DNA of 64,000 nucleotides from Verrucomicrobiota bacterium (lineage in GTDB: Bacteria > Verrucomicrobiota > Verrucomicrobiia > Opitutales > Opitutaceae). The translations under genes were made by a program, and so were the position numbers. Positions 41,344 through 50,616 of this stretch are shown here, piece by piece (position 1 is the stretch's first letter; each line of letters starts with the position of its first letter). The notes under the pieces are model-generated. The model had not been told where the DNA came from. It ran no database searches and was given only the letters and a program-made list of their open reading frames with translations. Location: the NCBI GenBank assembly GCA_014584295.1, contig JACTNC010000051.1, positions 62,001 through 126,000 on the forward strand, written 5' to 3'.

Positions 41344-43536
41344 CTACCAGACGTAGCGCAGGCTGAGTGTCACGCTGCGGCTCGGACCGTACCACGCGGC
41401 ACCTGGGGCGGTCGAACTGGCCACGTAGCGCTTGTCGGCGAGATTGGTGCCGCTGAGGCGGACGCTCGCGCCGGCTGCCGAGGGAAGGAGTCGCGAGAGA
41501 TCGTAGGAGAGGCTGGCGTCGAAGAGTGTGAATTCAGGGATCTGAATGGTGTTGGTGTCGTTTCCGAACGTTTCTCCGGTATAGCGCACGCCCGCGCCGA
41601 TCGTCAGGCCGCCGAGCGTGCCTGTCTTGAAATACTGCGTGAGCCAGAGGGAGGCAATGTGTTCGGGGACAGCGGCGAGCCGGTTGCCGCTGGCGGGACC
41701 GCCGGTTGTGGTCTTCGAAATCTCCGAATCGAGAAACGTGTACGTCGCGATGAGGTCCAGATCGTGGACAAGCTCGGCGCGTCCCTCGAATTCGATGCCC
41801 TGCGTGGTGGCCTCGCTGACCTGATTGTAGCGGGCGGGTGTCGGGATCACCCGGAAGAGGCGGTTTTGCTCAACCAGTCTGAAGCCGGAGAGGGTGAACA
41901 GGGCGTTTGATCCGGCGGGCTTGTACTTCACGCCGATCTCGAACTGCTCGGACTTGGTCGGACTGGTGAGCGGTTTGCCGTTGGCGTCGTGCAGCGTGTA
42001 GGGATCGGCGGAAAACGACGTGGCGTAGCTGGCAAATGGCGCGAGGCCGTTGTCCATCGAATGGATCAACCCCGCGCGCCATGTGGTGGCCTCGGGCGAC
42101 TGGTTAACCTTGCCCACCGTTGCTGATGTGGCGGAGTCGGTGTAGTCGATGTCGTAGAGGTCGTGGCGAATGCCGAGCGTGGCGTGGAACTTTCCGAGGA
42201 CTGCCTGCTCCTGGGCGTAGAATCCGGTTTGCTGCTCGGTGACAGCCAGGTCGCTCTGGGGTGCGGTCGCCTTGATTGCGGCGACGTTCACTCCGGTGTA
42301 GACCGGGTTGTAGATGTTGATCGGCGAGGCGGTTCCCACCACGCGGGTGTGCACCCAGTCGGAGTGAATGTAGTCCACACCGCCGAGCAGCGTGTGGGCG
42401 ATTTTGCCGGTTTTGAATTTGGCCTGGAGGTGCGAGTCGATGGTCAGGTTGTCGCTGTCGCCATACCCCCAGATGGAACGGCGGTTGTAGCTGCCAGTGG
42501 TGAGGTTGGCGTCCGCCGGTGTGCCCGCGATGCCGCGGTATTCGGTATCGATGTAGGCGTAGCGGAGATTCTGGCGAAGGGTGAGCGTGGAGTTCAGAAT
42601 GTGCTCAAACTGGTAACCGAGACCGTACTGGGTTCGGTCGAAGAGATTCCAGTCCGGTTCGCCAAGGAAAGTGGAGGGGTCGAGTTGGAACCCATTCGTA
42701 CCGGGTTTGAGGGTGCCCGTCTGCGGAAGGAACTGGTAGGTCGAGCCGCCTTCGTCCTTCTGGTACTGGGTCAGGAAAGTCAGGCGGGTTCGTTTGCTGA
42801 TGTTCCAGGTCAGGCTGGGGGCAACGAACAGCCGTCGCAGGTCCGAGTGGTCAACTTCCGATCCGCCGTCGCGCACGAGACCGACAACCCGATGGAGCAG
42901 GGTACGGTCACTGCTGCCACCACTGACGTCAAAGGCACCTTCCAGGGAACCGTGACTGTCCGCTTGGGCAAAAACGGTTTGAGGGAGCCCAATGCCGGGG
43001 CGCTTGCTGACGGAGTTGACCACTCCGCCGGGGGAGACTGCGCCGTAGAGAACGGCGGACGGGCCCTTCAGGACCTCGACGCGCTCGAGTCCGAAGACAT
43101 CGAACTGGGCGCGCGTCCATTGCCCGCCGCTCGGAGCGCGCAGGCCGTCGAGGTAGACATTGTTTGAGAATCCGCCTGCGTCGTAGCCGCGGATCTTGAA
43201 GGAGTCGGTACGACTGTCGACGCCTTGGAAATCGGATTGCACCCCGGCGGTGTAGGCGACCGCATCGGTGAGCCGCTGGACGCCGCGGGTATCGAGCTCC
43301 GAGCGGGTGATGACGGAGAGCGACTGAGGCGTGTCCATCAGCGCCGTGGTGACGCGCGTTCCGGCCGCGCTGTCGGTGGCAATCTTCTGGCCGACGATCT
43401 GCAGCGGTTCGAGGGTGACAACCCCTTCAGCCATGTCGGCCTGCTGGGCAGTGGCCGTGATCGGAAGGAGGCCCATCAGGCCGATGGTAAGGAAACGACG
43501 CAGTGACCGGAGGTCAGAGGTTCGGGAGGTTTGCAT
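41344..43536 (-). CDS. TonB-dependent siderophore-type receptor
   Basis: A 730-residue outer-membrane receptor. A signal peptide (RRFLTIGLMGLLPITATAQQ) and the TonB-box-like segment VVTLEPLQIVGQ precede the plug domain (TTALMDTPQSLSVITRSELD, FKIRGYDAGGFSNNVYLDGL, LERVEVLKGPSAVLYGAVSPGG), typical of FhuA/FoxA/FhuE-like siderophore receptors. A beta barrel follows, closing with 'SRSVTLSLRYVW'. It should import a ferric siderophore. It is the first gene of a minus-strand group with the esterase. The ATG at 43536 is preferred over the one at 43578. A Fur-like palindrome lies about 110 bases upstream. Confidence 0.9.
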   Translation of the reverse strand: MQTSRTSDLRSLRRFLTIGLMGLLPITATAQQADMAEGVVTLEPLQIVGQKIATDSAAGTRVTTALMDTPQSLSVITRSELDTRGVQRLTDAVAYTAGVQSDFQGVDSRTDSFKIRGYDAGGFSNNVYLDGLRAPSGGQWTRAQFDVFGLERVEVLKGPSAVLYGAVSPGGVVNSVSKRPGIGLPQTVFAQADSHGSLEGAFDVSGGSSDRTLLHRVVGLVRDGGSEVDHSDLRRLFVAPSLTWNISKRTRLTFLTQYQKDEGGSTYQFLPQTGTLKPGTNGFQLDPSTFLGEPDWNLFDRTQYGLGYQFEHILNSTLTLRQNLRYAYIDTEYRGIAGTPADANLTTGSYNRRSIWGYGDSDNLTIDSHLQAKFKTGKIAHTLLGGVDYIHSDWVHTRVVGTASPINIYNPVYTGVNVAAIKATAPQSDLAVTEQQTGFYAQEQAVLGKFHATLGIRHDLYDIDYTDSATSATVGKVNQSPEATTWRAGLIHSMDNGLAPFASYATSFSADPYTLHDANGKPLTSPTKSEQFEIGVKYKPAGSNALFTLSGFRLVEQNRLFRVIPTPARYNQVSEATTQGIEFEGRAELVHDLDLIATYTFLDSEISKTTTGGPASGNRLAAVPEHIASLWLTQYFKTGTLGGLTIGAGVRYTGETFGNDTNTIQIPEFTLFDASLSYDLSRLLPSAAGASVRLSGTNLADKRYVASSTAPGAAWYGPSRSVTLSLRYVW

Positions 43537-43645
43537 GGAAAAAAGACCGGCGGGCGTGAACGCGGAGGGCCGTAACACGCCTCAAAAATGGACTGAAAAG
43601 ATATTAGGATTCAGTATCAGTAGAATGAGAGCCGTTACCCCTCAA

Positions 43646-43660
43646 CGAGACTGAGTCTCA
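43646..43660. promoter_or_regulatory. Fur-like palindrome upstream of the siderophore receptor
   Basis: GAGACTGAGTCTC (43647-43659) is a perfect 6-1-6 dyad. Read on the minus strand with its flanks, TGAGACTCAGTCTCG matches the 7-1-7 Fur consensus TGATAATCATTATCA at 10 of 15 positions. It lies between the alpha-2-macroglobulin gene end and the receptor start. Iron control is inferred from this and from the receptor type. Confidence 0.45.
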
Positions 43661-43701
43661 TGTCAATAGCGGAGATCTTGAACGAGGCCGATTCCGGTGT
43701 C

Positions 43702-46700
43702 CTATCGCACGACCAAGGAGGTGTTTTCGGAATGGCTGCTGAACTCCGGGGCGTACATGCACTGCACTTCCGCGATGCCCGCAGGATAGTCGCCCCGGAG
43801 TTGAACCCGCAGCGGATACTCAAATACGTACGTCCCCCGGGGCAGCCGCTCGATGAAGAAGTGGGACGCGGCATCCCGGGTACTTTCGTAATAACCAAGA
43901 CCATCCTGATACCTGTAGCGGCTCAGCACGTTCACGGGCTCGGTGCCACTTCCACGCGCATCCTTGAGATGCACGTATTCCATGTCGCGGTCGGCGCGGA
44001 GTTCGAGTCGCACCACCAGTTCGTCCCCGACGGCGAGCGGTCCCGAAACGGGTTTCAGAACCTGCCCGCGCGAGGTGGTTTCCTTGATAAAAAGGCGCTT
44101 GCTCAGCGCAAGCGGCGTTCCGGTGGAGGATGTAACCTTGCCGATGTCCTCCAGATATTGCCAGTGCACGCCGCCCCAGGCAATTCCCTTGTCCGATTTG
44201 CTGACGACGATGCGGCTCATCGCGGGGTTCACCTCATCGCCGGGAAGGATCTGCTCAAAGAACCCGGTTCCCGCCTCAACCTTGTTTTGAACAAGGAGCT
44301 TCCCGCCGACCGAGACCTGTACGATGGCGTCGCTTGAGAGGAGCTGAGGTCCTTGGATGAGCAGCGCATAGATGGCATCAGCAGTGGACTTCGTTGTCGG
44401 CCAATGCTGCGTTTGTTTCTGCTTGAGCAGGCCCACCAGGCAGTCCTCGACCGCCTTCCGGTCCTTTGTGACCTCGGCAAAGACCTCCACCATCATCGCC
44501 TGCGTTTCGATCGGAGCGCGGTGCCACCACCAGCCGTTGCTGTCATCGCGCCAGTGCATGCCCTGTTCATCCGTGCGCATACTGCGCTCGGCAAGCGACG
44601 CGGCGATTGCACGGGCGGTCTTGGTGTCGCCAAACCGTTGAAGTCCAAGCGCGAGATGGGCCTGGCTCTGGCGGCTGTCGAGTTTTGCCCAGGAGGCCCG
44701 GGCACGAGTGAGAAGGAAGTCGATGGCTGTCTGGTGCGCGGCCTTGATGGGAGCGTCTCTTAGAAAAAAACTGCGCCCGTAAAGATAAAGTGCATCCAAA
44801 GGTGAGAGAGCAAAATCCTCGGGTGTCGCCTGTGCTTGATGTTGCTCGACCCGCCGCACGATTGCGGCGTCGAGTGAGGCGAGCGACCTTGTTGCGGGGC
44901 TGATATCCACCGGCACGCCCATGTGGCGGAGCCGTCCGAAGCCCGTGATCACATAAAGGCTGATGAACTCGCTGCTGCGTCCACCGGGAAACCATGGCCA
45001 CAGGCCGTTCGCGTTCTGCTGCGACGTCAGCTTGTGAAGCGTGGTCGTGAGTTCATCCTTGAGCCGGGCCTTGTCGAAGAGCCGACCCACGTTGCGGCGT
45101 GAAGTGCTTTCATCGGACGCCTGTCGCAGCCAGGGAGTCTCCTCGATCAGCATTGCCTTCAATGCCTCATTCTTTTCAAGCGGGCTTTCGAGGGCCGGGG
45201 TGTTTCTCCAGAGATCGAAGATACGCTGGATCCTCGGATCCGAGGTGGCGATGTGCTGGGCGAGCGCATTGGCGTAGTAACGGTTGAACACCTGTTCGCT
45301 GCACTCGTAGGGGAACTCCATCAGGTAGGGCAGGGCCATGACTGCGTACCAGGCGGGTTGTGATGCCACCTGCACGGTCAGCGATTGGTGCTTCAGTGTG
45401 GGTGATCCGGCGGACGTCGAGAGTTTCTTGAAATCGAACGTCTTTGAGGTCCGTCCACGGATATCGATTGGGAGCGATTCAGTCACGAGTATCCGCCTGC
45501 TCAATACGGGCAGCAGGGCTTCCTCTCCGTCGCTCAGCGAGCCGGTCGAGGCGACCGCCTTGAACGTCAGTACACCCAATCCGTCGGGCACAGAAATTGG
45601 CCAAGAGAAGGTTTTCGACTGATGGGCGGGAATTTCAAAGGGCTGCGTTGTGTTTCGGTTGTCGAGGCTATCGTCGAGCGATCGCCCGCTGTCGGAGTCG
45701 GAAAAGGCGAGGCGAACCTGTCCAGTCTGCGTTGTGCCGGTTTGGTTGCTGACCTTGACGGTGAATTCGAGCCGATCTCCCTCCCGCACGAAACGGGGCG
45801 GATTGGGCTCCACCATCAGGTCCTTCGAGGTGACGGCAGTTCCGCTGAAGGAGCCTGAGCGCATGGCGCGGTCGTGCGCGAAACCAAGGAACTTCCATCG
45901 TGTCAACGATTCGGGCGCGGTGAATTCGATTCGCACCTCGCCGTCGGCGCTGGAGATCAATTGGGGAAAGAAGAACGCGGTCTCGGCAAGATTCTGGCGT
46001 GGTTGGATCTGGTCGAGATCAGGCTTTGGGGGAATCCTCCGATCGAGATTTGCCAGATCGAAGAGATCGGGTGGCCGATCCATCGCGGCTTCTGCCATGG
46101 CAACTGGACCGGCTCGATTACCGGAGAGAGAGGCCGCAGCGGCGCGTGAAAGATCCGGTGATCTACTATTGCTAAGAGTAAAGGGAGAGAGGCGAATTAC
46201 ATCGAAATCCTCGGTGAGACTCAGGGTTTTCTGAAAACGAGGGTAGAGATGATTGTTTGATTCTGTGTTGGCTGGTTGGTGTGGATGAAGGAGCCAAAAC
46301 CTGGTCAGAGGATTGGAAAAGACGTACCTGCTCCGTGAGAACTCCTGCTGGAACGGGAAGATCCCTTTGGGCCACTCGTGCGCAAGAAACTGATCGAGGG
46401 ACGAATCGTACATGGTTGCCACGACCTCTGCGATGGCCGCCTGGGCGTCGGGCCCCTTGACCACAGCCGCCCAGGTTTCCTTTTGTCCCGGTGTGAGTTT
46501 GGACCGGAAGCTCTTCCACGTGACGGAGAGATTCTTGTTGGTCCAAGGCACCTGAACTATGTGGTGATTGAAGTACGCGCGGTTTTCCAGCACCGTCATG
46601 ACGCTCAAAGTAAAGCCACCTCGGTAGTCCTCGGTGACAGGCAGGTGGATCAGGGACTGATTGGCATCCTCAGAGGTCCAATAGCTTTTGAGCACCTTTC

Positions 46701-49653
46701 CGTTGGAGCTGATTTCGACGAACGCGCGACCCCGATCGTAACCGGTGCCCCAAAGCGCGGTGAAGGTCTCGCCTGGCTGAACCGACCAGGATTCGGCTGA
46801 AAAATAGTTTGGCACCTTGATGGAGAAGTGAGATGCCCCGGGATCAACCACCGTCAGGGTTGAACGTGCGGTTGCAGCGTTTCCGAAACGATCGCGCGTC
46901 TCCACCTGTGTGCGGTATATGCCCGCAGGCAACGGAACGGTCGTCGTCGACGTTCCGTTGGCATCGTTTGAAAAGGCGACCTCGGCCAGCTTTTCTCCCA
47001 ACTCCCAGGAATCGGGATTGCCGGGGTCAACCGCCGGGCCCGAACCACTCAGAAGAAATGTTGTTTGCGGATATCCCAGTGCAGGACGATGCACACGCGA
47101 GGGCTGTTTCAGGGCAAAAAAGGAAACGGTTCCTCGGGCGGGTTGCGGATCGCCGTCGAGCGAGCGTGTGAGAATCTTCAGTGCGACAGGACGTTGTGAG
47201 GTCTGCCACTCAGCCGATTCCGTCTCTACCTGCAGGGCGGTATATCCCGCGCTTACAATTCGTTGGTCGGTGCGTGTTTCACCGGTGAGATCCGTCACCT
47301 CGGCGATGACCTCGAAACGAAAGACGGGCTCGTTCGAAGCGGGCACCGAAAGATCGGGCTTGGCGGTGAAGGCGATCGAGAAGGATCCGTCGTTTCCAGT
47401 GAGTGCCGTGCCATGAGCGATGGCGACCTTTCTGGAACGCTGCCACCACCAGCACCAGCTCGGAAGGTGCGTTGTGCGCTCGATCCGCCACCGAACCTTG
47501 GCACCACCGATGCCCACTCCCGAGTAGGAGGTTGCCTTGCCGGCCACGACCACTTCAGCGCCCAGTTTGGCGGCTTCAACAGGGGCGTCCAAGGCAACCA
47601 GGAACTTGGGTCGCTTGTACTCCTCCACACGGATCGAAGCGGAACCCGAGCGGTCATCGACACTCAGCGTCATTCGGCCGGTGCTGCGATTCAGGGGTGC
47701 GGTGAACACACCGTGAAATGAACCGTAGTCGTTGGTACGATGGGTGGCTCGCGCGATCTCCTCTCCATTGGGATCGCTGAAGACGACGGTAATCGCCTCT
47801 CCGGAACGTACCCGGCGATCTCGGGTGCGTCTGATCGAGACTGAGGCGATGCCTTTGTAGTGAACGCTCTGGCCGGGGCGATAGATTGCTCGGTCGGTGA
47901 AAAAAACGGTGTGGAAGGTATTGTCCGGGTCGTCGGCTTGGGGTTGTTTTGAGAGGTGGATTTGATATTTCGTAGCGACCGCCAGACCAGCGTGTTGGGC
48001 GAGGACGCCATAATTTCCAGTGCCGGTGGCCATGACAAACCGCCCATTATGATCCGTGATTGTGGTTCCCGCCGACTGGAACTCGTCATGCTGGTCGAGT
48101 TTCCAAAAGCGGACCGAGGCCCCTTCGATGGGAGAGCCAGAGGCGCTATCGAGGACAAACCCGCGACAGATCCCGGTCTGATCGCTGCGATTGACCACGA
48201 GTGCCAGCGTGCTGACCCAGATCGGGGTGATGCTGAGCTGAGGGCTCTCAGTGCCAAATGAGGGATCGAGACTGGTGATCAGGTGGTAGAATCCCGGCTC
48301 GAGTGTCTGCGGGGTGGGCAGGCGGACAGTGCGATCCTTGAAATCAGAAGTCACGTCCAGCCGCTCCTCCCAAGCGAGCGCGGGTTGTGCGGTTCGGAGC
48401 TCTTTTCTCAGGCTGTTTCCGCGGCGGCCATAGAGAGCGCCCCACAGCAACGTCGGAGAAGGATCGCTGCGCACCATGCGAAAATAGATGCGAGAGATAT
48501 TGCGGTACTGGAGGTCGATGCTTGGCCAGGGCGCGGTCCAGACCGAGTCGGTTTTCACCTTAACCGACGGCGCTTCAATCTCCCGGATGAGTGCGGTGCA
48601 TTTCTTTCCCCCCAAGGAATCGGGAAAGGCGTCGCGGCCGCGATACGCAAGCGCGTGAGCTTTGACGAGGTCGTCCTCATTTTTCCATTGCTCGGCGAGC
48701 ATCGCCAGTGCCGACGCGGAAAGTTCATGCTGTGCCGTGTCACCGGTGAAGCGTTCCAAGGCTGATCGGAATCTCGCGGCCTTCTCGTCACCGATAGCGA
48801 TGTTTCGCCCATAGTTCAGGCGGGCGAGGTCGACATCGTAGAACGCGGTGCGATCGGCATCGCCTGCATGAAATTCCAGCAAGGCTTGATAGAGCGCGAT
48901 CGCCCGCAAGGCAGGGTCGTATCCGGTGCTCGGTGACACTGGGCGCCAAGCCATAAATTCTGCGACCGGTGCGAACATTGGGCTTGTGACTTCGACTTCA
49001 AAATTGTCGGAAGAGACCATCGATCCGTGCTCGCCCGCTTGATAAAAGGACAGCGCCTCATGGGCGATGAAATCGTAGAGGGTGGGCCGGTAGGCAACGG
49101 GCAGGCTGCCTTTTGTGAGCAGGTCATCGTAGTCGGCGATCGGCGTTGCCTTCAGGACCGACTCGTGGGCGAGCGCGGCCATGAACTGCCGGTCAATCTC
49201 TTCTAGAATGCGCCTGAGGCTCCATGTCGCGGGATCGGTGTTGTCGCTTGACGCGATTTCGGTGCGCTCATGGTAGCGCCAGCGAGTTTCCTGAAAGTAC
49301 CGCCAGTACTCAAGGGCAAGCATGGTTGTCATCACCGGTTTCATCTCGGCCGGTGTACGTGCAATTTCTCGGCTCAAGCGAAGGATGCGGCCGTAGGATT
49401 GTTTGTCTCCATCTTCGATCGAGCTTTCTTGTCCGATCCGCGTGACAATTCCTCGGATTGCCTCTGGATAGGCGCGATCTGCCAGCGCGGCGGCGATGAT
49501 CGGCTCCAGGCGTTCAATTGCAGTCTTGGGTGACTTGGCAGCGATGGCGTCTTCGACCTGCTTCCATTGAGCATCACGAGGTCCGCCGATGAGTGTAGTC
49601 AGGGGAAACAGGGTGAGGATCGCGAGAATCGGAAGAATTCGGAGGGATTCCAT
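43702..49653 (-). CDS. Large alpha-2-macroglobulin-type protease-trap protein
   Basis: A 1983-residue protein. A signal peptide (ILPILAILTLFPLTTLIGG) is followed by a helical N-terminal domain (about 30-400), then macroglobulin-like beta domains (for example YRPGQSVHYKGIASV and VNRSDQTGICRGFV). An A2M family core follows (SADGEVRIEFTAPESLTRWK), and a thioester domain with PYECSEQVFNRYYANAL: Cys1451 and Glu-Gln form the C-x-E-Q thioester motif. The last 300 residues include another beta domain. It resembles bacterial A2Ms that trap host or rival proteases in the envelope. There is no PBP1C gene beside it, unlike the enterobacterial yfhM-pbpC pair. The ATG at 49653 fits the signal peptide. It is divergent from the 49881 gene. 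Confidence 0.85.
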   Translation of the reverse strand: MESLRILPILAILTLFPLTTLIGGPRDAQWKQVEDAIAAKSPKTAIERLEPIIAAALADRAYPEAIRGIVTRIGQESSIEDGDKQSYGRILRLSREIARTPAEMKPVMTTMLALEYWRYFQETRWRYHERTEIASSDNTDPATWSLRRILEEIDRQFMAALAHESVLKATPIADYDDLLTKGSLPVAYRPTLYDFIAHEALSFYQAGEHGSMVSSDNFEVEVTSPMFAPVAEFMAWRPVSPSTGYDPALRAIALYQALLEFHAGDADRTAFYDVDLARLNYGRNIAIGDEKAARFRSALERFTGDTAQHELSASALAMLAEQWKNEDDLVKAHALAYRGRDAFPDSLGGKKCTALIREIEAPSVKVKTDSVWTAPWPSIDLQYRNISRIYFRMVRSDPSPTLLWGALYGRRGNSLRKELRTAQPALAWEERLDVTSDFKDRTVRLPTPQTLEPGFYHLITSLDPSFGTESPQLSITPIWVSTLALVVNRSDQTGICRGFVLDSASGSPIEGASVRFWKLDQHDEFQSAGTTITDHNGRFVMATGTGNYGVLAQHAGLAVATKYQIHLSKQPQADDPDNTFHTVFFTDRAIYRPGQSVHYKGIASVSIRRTRDRRVRSGEAITVVFSDPNGEEIARATHRTNDYGSFHGVFTAPLNRSTGRMTLSVDDRSGSASIRVEEYKRPKFLVALDAPVEAAKLGAEVVVAGKATSYSGVGIGGAKVRWRIERTTHLPSWCWWWQRSRKVAIAHGTALTGNDGSFSIAFTAKPDLSVPASNEPVFRFEVIAEVTDLTGETRTDQRIVSAGYTALQVETESAEWQTSQRPVALKILTRSLDGDPQPARGTVSFFALKQPSRVHRPALGYPQTTFLLSGSGPAVDPGNPDSWELGEKLAEVAFSNDANGTSTTTVPLPAGIYRTQVETRDRFGNAATARSTLTVVDPGASHFSIKVPNYFSAESWSVQPGETFTALWGTGYDRGRAFVEISSNGKVLKSYWTSEDANQSLIHLPVTEDYRGGFTLSVMTVLENRAYFNHHIVQVPWTNKNLSVTWKSFRSKLTPGQKETWAAVVKGPDAQAAIAEVVATMYDSSLDQFLAHEWPKGIFPFQQEFSRSRYVFSNPLTRFWLLHPHQPANTESNNHLYPRFQKTLSLTEDFDVIRLSPFTLSNSRSPDLSRAAAASLSGNRAGPVAMAEAAMDRPPDLFDLANLDRRIPPKPDLDQIQPRQNLAETAFFFPQLISSADGEVRIEFTAPESLTRWKFLGFAHDRAMRSGSFSGTAVTSKDLMVEPNPPRFVREGDRLEFTVKVSNQTGTTQTGQVRLAFSDSDSGRSLDDSLDNRNTTQPFEIPAHQSKTFSWPISVPDGLGVLTFKAVASTGSLSDGEEALLPVLSRRILVTESLPIDIRGRTSKTFDFKKLSTSAGSPTLKHQSLTVQVASQPAWYAVMALPYLMEFPYECSEQVFNRYYANALAQHIATSDPRIQRIFDLWRNTPALESPLEKNEALKAMLIEETPWLRQASDESTSRRNVGRLFDKARLKDELTTTLHKLTSQQNANGLWPWFPGGRSSEFISLYVITGFGRLRHMGVPVDISPATRSLASLDAAIVRRVEQHQAQATPEDFALSPLDALYLYGRSFFLRDAPIKAAHQTAIDFLLTRARASWAKLDSRQSQAHLALGLQRFGDTKTARAIAASLAERSMRTDEQGMHWRDDSNGWWWHRAPIETQAMMVEVFAEVTKDRKAVEDCLVGLLKQKQTQHWPTTKSTADAIYALLIQGPQLLSSDAIVQVSVGGKLLVQNKVEAGTGFFEQILPGDEVNPAMSRIVVSKSDKGIAWGGVHWQYLEDIGKVTSSTGTPLALSKRLFIKETTSRGQVLKPVSGPLAVGDELVVRLELRADRDMEYVHLKDARGSGTEPVNVLSRYRYQDGLGYYESTRDAASHFFIERLPRGTYVFEYPLRVQLRGDYPAGIAEVQCMYAPEFSSHSENTSLVVR

Positions 49654-49880
49654 GGTGGGGAAAGATGCCGGGGGGTGTTGCGCTTGGTGGGCGGGACAAG
49701 GGACAACCGGGAGGCAGTGTAGTTTCATGCGCATCCCGTGCGAGACCGCTTTGACCTGTGATTCGATTTTGCTCTTTCTTCGTTTGTGCTTATTTCTCCT
49801 TCACAGGCATATGCGCGAGGCTGGGATCAAGAGCCCGAACTGGCTCGACATGAGACGTGGTGGGGAGTGACGACCTGCCC

Positions 49881-50396
49881 ATGACATTCCGGCAGATTCT
49901 TGTCCCGGCGGTGGCGATGGCAGCAATTGTGCTGGCTTCGAACTGGCTGGTGCAGTTTCCGCTCAACGCGTGGCTCACCTGGGGCGCCTTTTCGTACCCG
50001 GTCGCCTATTTCGTATCCGACGTCTGCAACCGGATCCACGGTCCGCAGGCGGCGCGGCGAATTGCCTGGGTGGGGTTTGCGGTGGGACTTGGCAGTTCGG
50101 CGCTGCTGGCGCCGGTTCGCATCGCTCTGGCTTCCGGAACCGCGTTTATCGTTTCGCAGCTCCTCGATGTCTCGATCTTCAACCGCCTTCGCAAACGGCC
50201 GTGGTGGCAGGCACCGCTGATCGGATCCTGCGCGGCCTCAGTCATCGACACTGCGATTTTCTTCGGACTCGCCTTTGGAGGCACGGAGATCAGTTGGCTG
50301 CACCTTGCCGTGGGTGATCTTGGCATCAAGCTCCTCATGGCCTTTGTGCTCCTGCCCCCGTATCGGGTGCTGATCGGTCGCGTGATGGCGCGCTGA
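49881..50396 (+). CDS. Queuosine-precursor transporter (VUT/YhhQ family)
   Basis: A 171-residue, roughly five-helix membrane protein of the VUT (DUF165) family. It has the characteristic LTWGAFSYPVAYFVSDVCNRIHG segment early on and the RRIAWVGFAVGLGSSALL helix. Later AFIVSQLLDVSIFNRLRKRPWW and VIDTAIFFGLAF carry the conserved Q-L-x-D motif and the Asp of the fifth helix. Members import queuosine precursors such as preQ0 or preQ1, used in tRNA modification. The ATG at 49881 is preferred over the one at 49857. No preQ1 riboswitch-like fold was seen upstream. A terminator hairpin follows at 50449. Confidence 0.85.
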   Translation: MTFRQILVPAVAMAAIVLASNWLVQFPLNAWLTWGAFSYPVAYFVSDVCNRIHGPQAARRIAWVGFAVGLGSSALLAPVRIALASGTAFIVSQLLDVSIFNRLRKRPWWQAPLIGSCAASVIDTAIFFGLAFGGTEISWLHLAVGDLGIKLLMAFVLLPPYRVLIGRVMAR

Positions 50397-50448
50397 AGCT
50401 CTGGGCGGGAAGCTTTTCGCGAGCGTCCACTGACCGGCAACGGACGGC

Positions 50449-50467
50449 ACGGCTCAGTTCGAGCCGT
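50449..50467 (+). terminator. Terminator-like hairpin after the VUT gene
   Basis: ACGGCTC (50449-50455) and GAGCCGT (50461-50467) form a 7-bp stem with a 5-nt loop, followed by CTTTC. It separates the VUT gene from the peptide-export locus starting at 50617. The rest of 50397-50616 shows no gene. Confidence 0.55.
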
Positions 50468-50616
50468 CTTTCAGAAGGGCTCTGTTGCCCTGATGCTGGG
50501 GCGACGGAGGCACCGGAACTGGGGTTGAGTTCGGACACGTAAGGGTGTCTCTCGGGCACCTGATTTCGCGCATCGGAGAAGTGGGTTTTCGTGAAGGGCG
50601 GTTACACGGTGCAGGC

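Noticed and set aside
42163..43167. A plus-strand open frame of about 334 codons opposite the siderophore receptor
   Set aside because: It is the reverse complement of clear receptor plug and barrel sequence, with Gly/Val/Arg-rich low-information composition.
49740..49880. A preQ1 riboswitch before the queuosine-precursor transporter
   Set aside because: I could not find the small C-rich hairpin followed by an A-rich tail and anti-Shine-Dalgarno pairing expected of preQ1-I elements.
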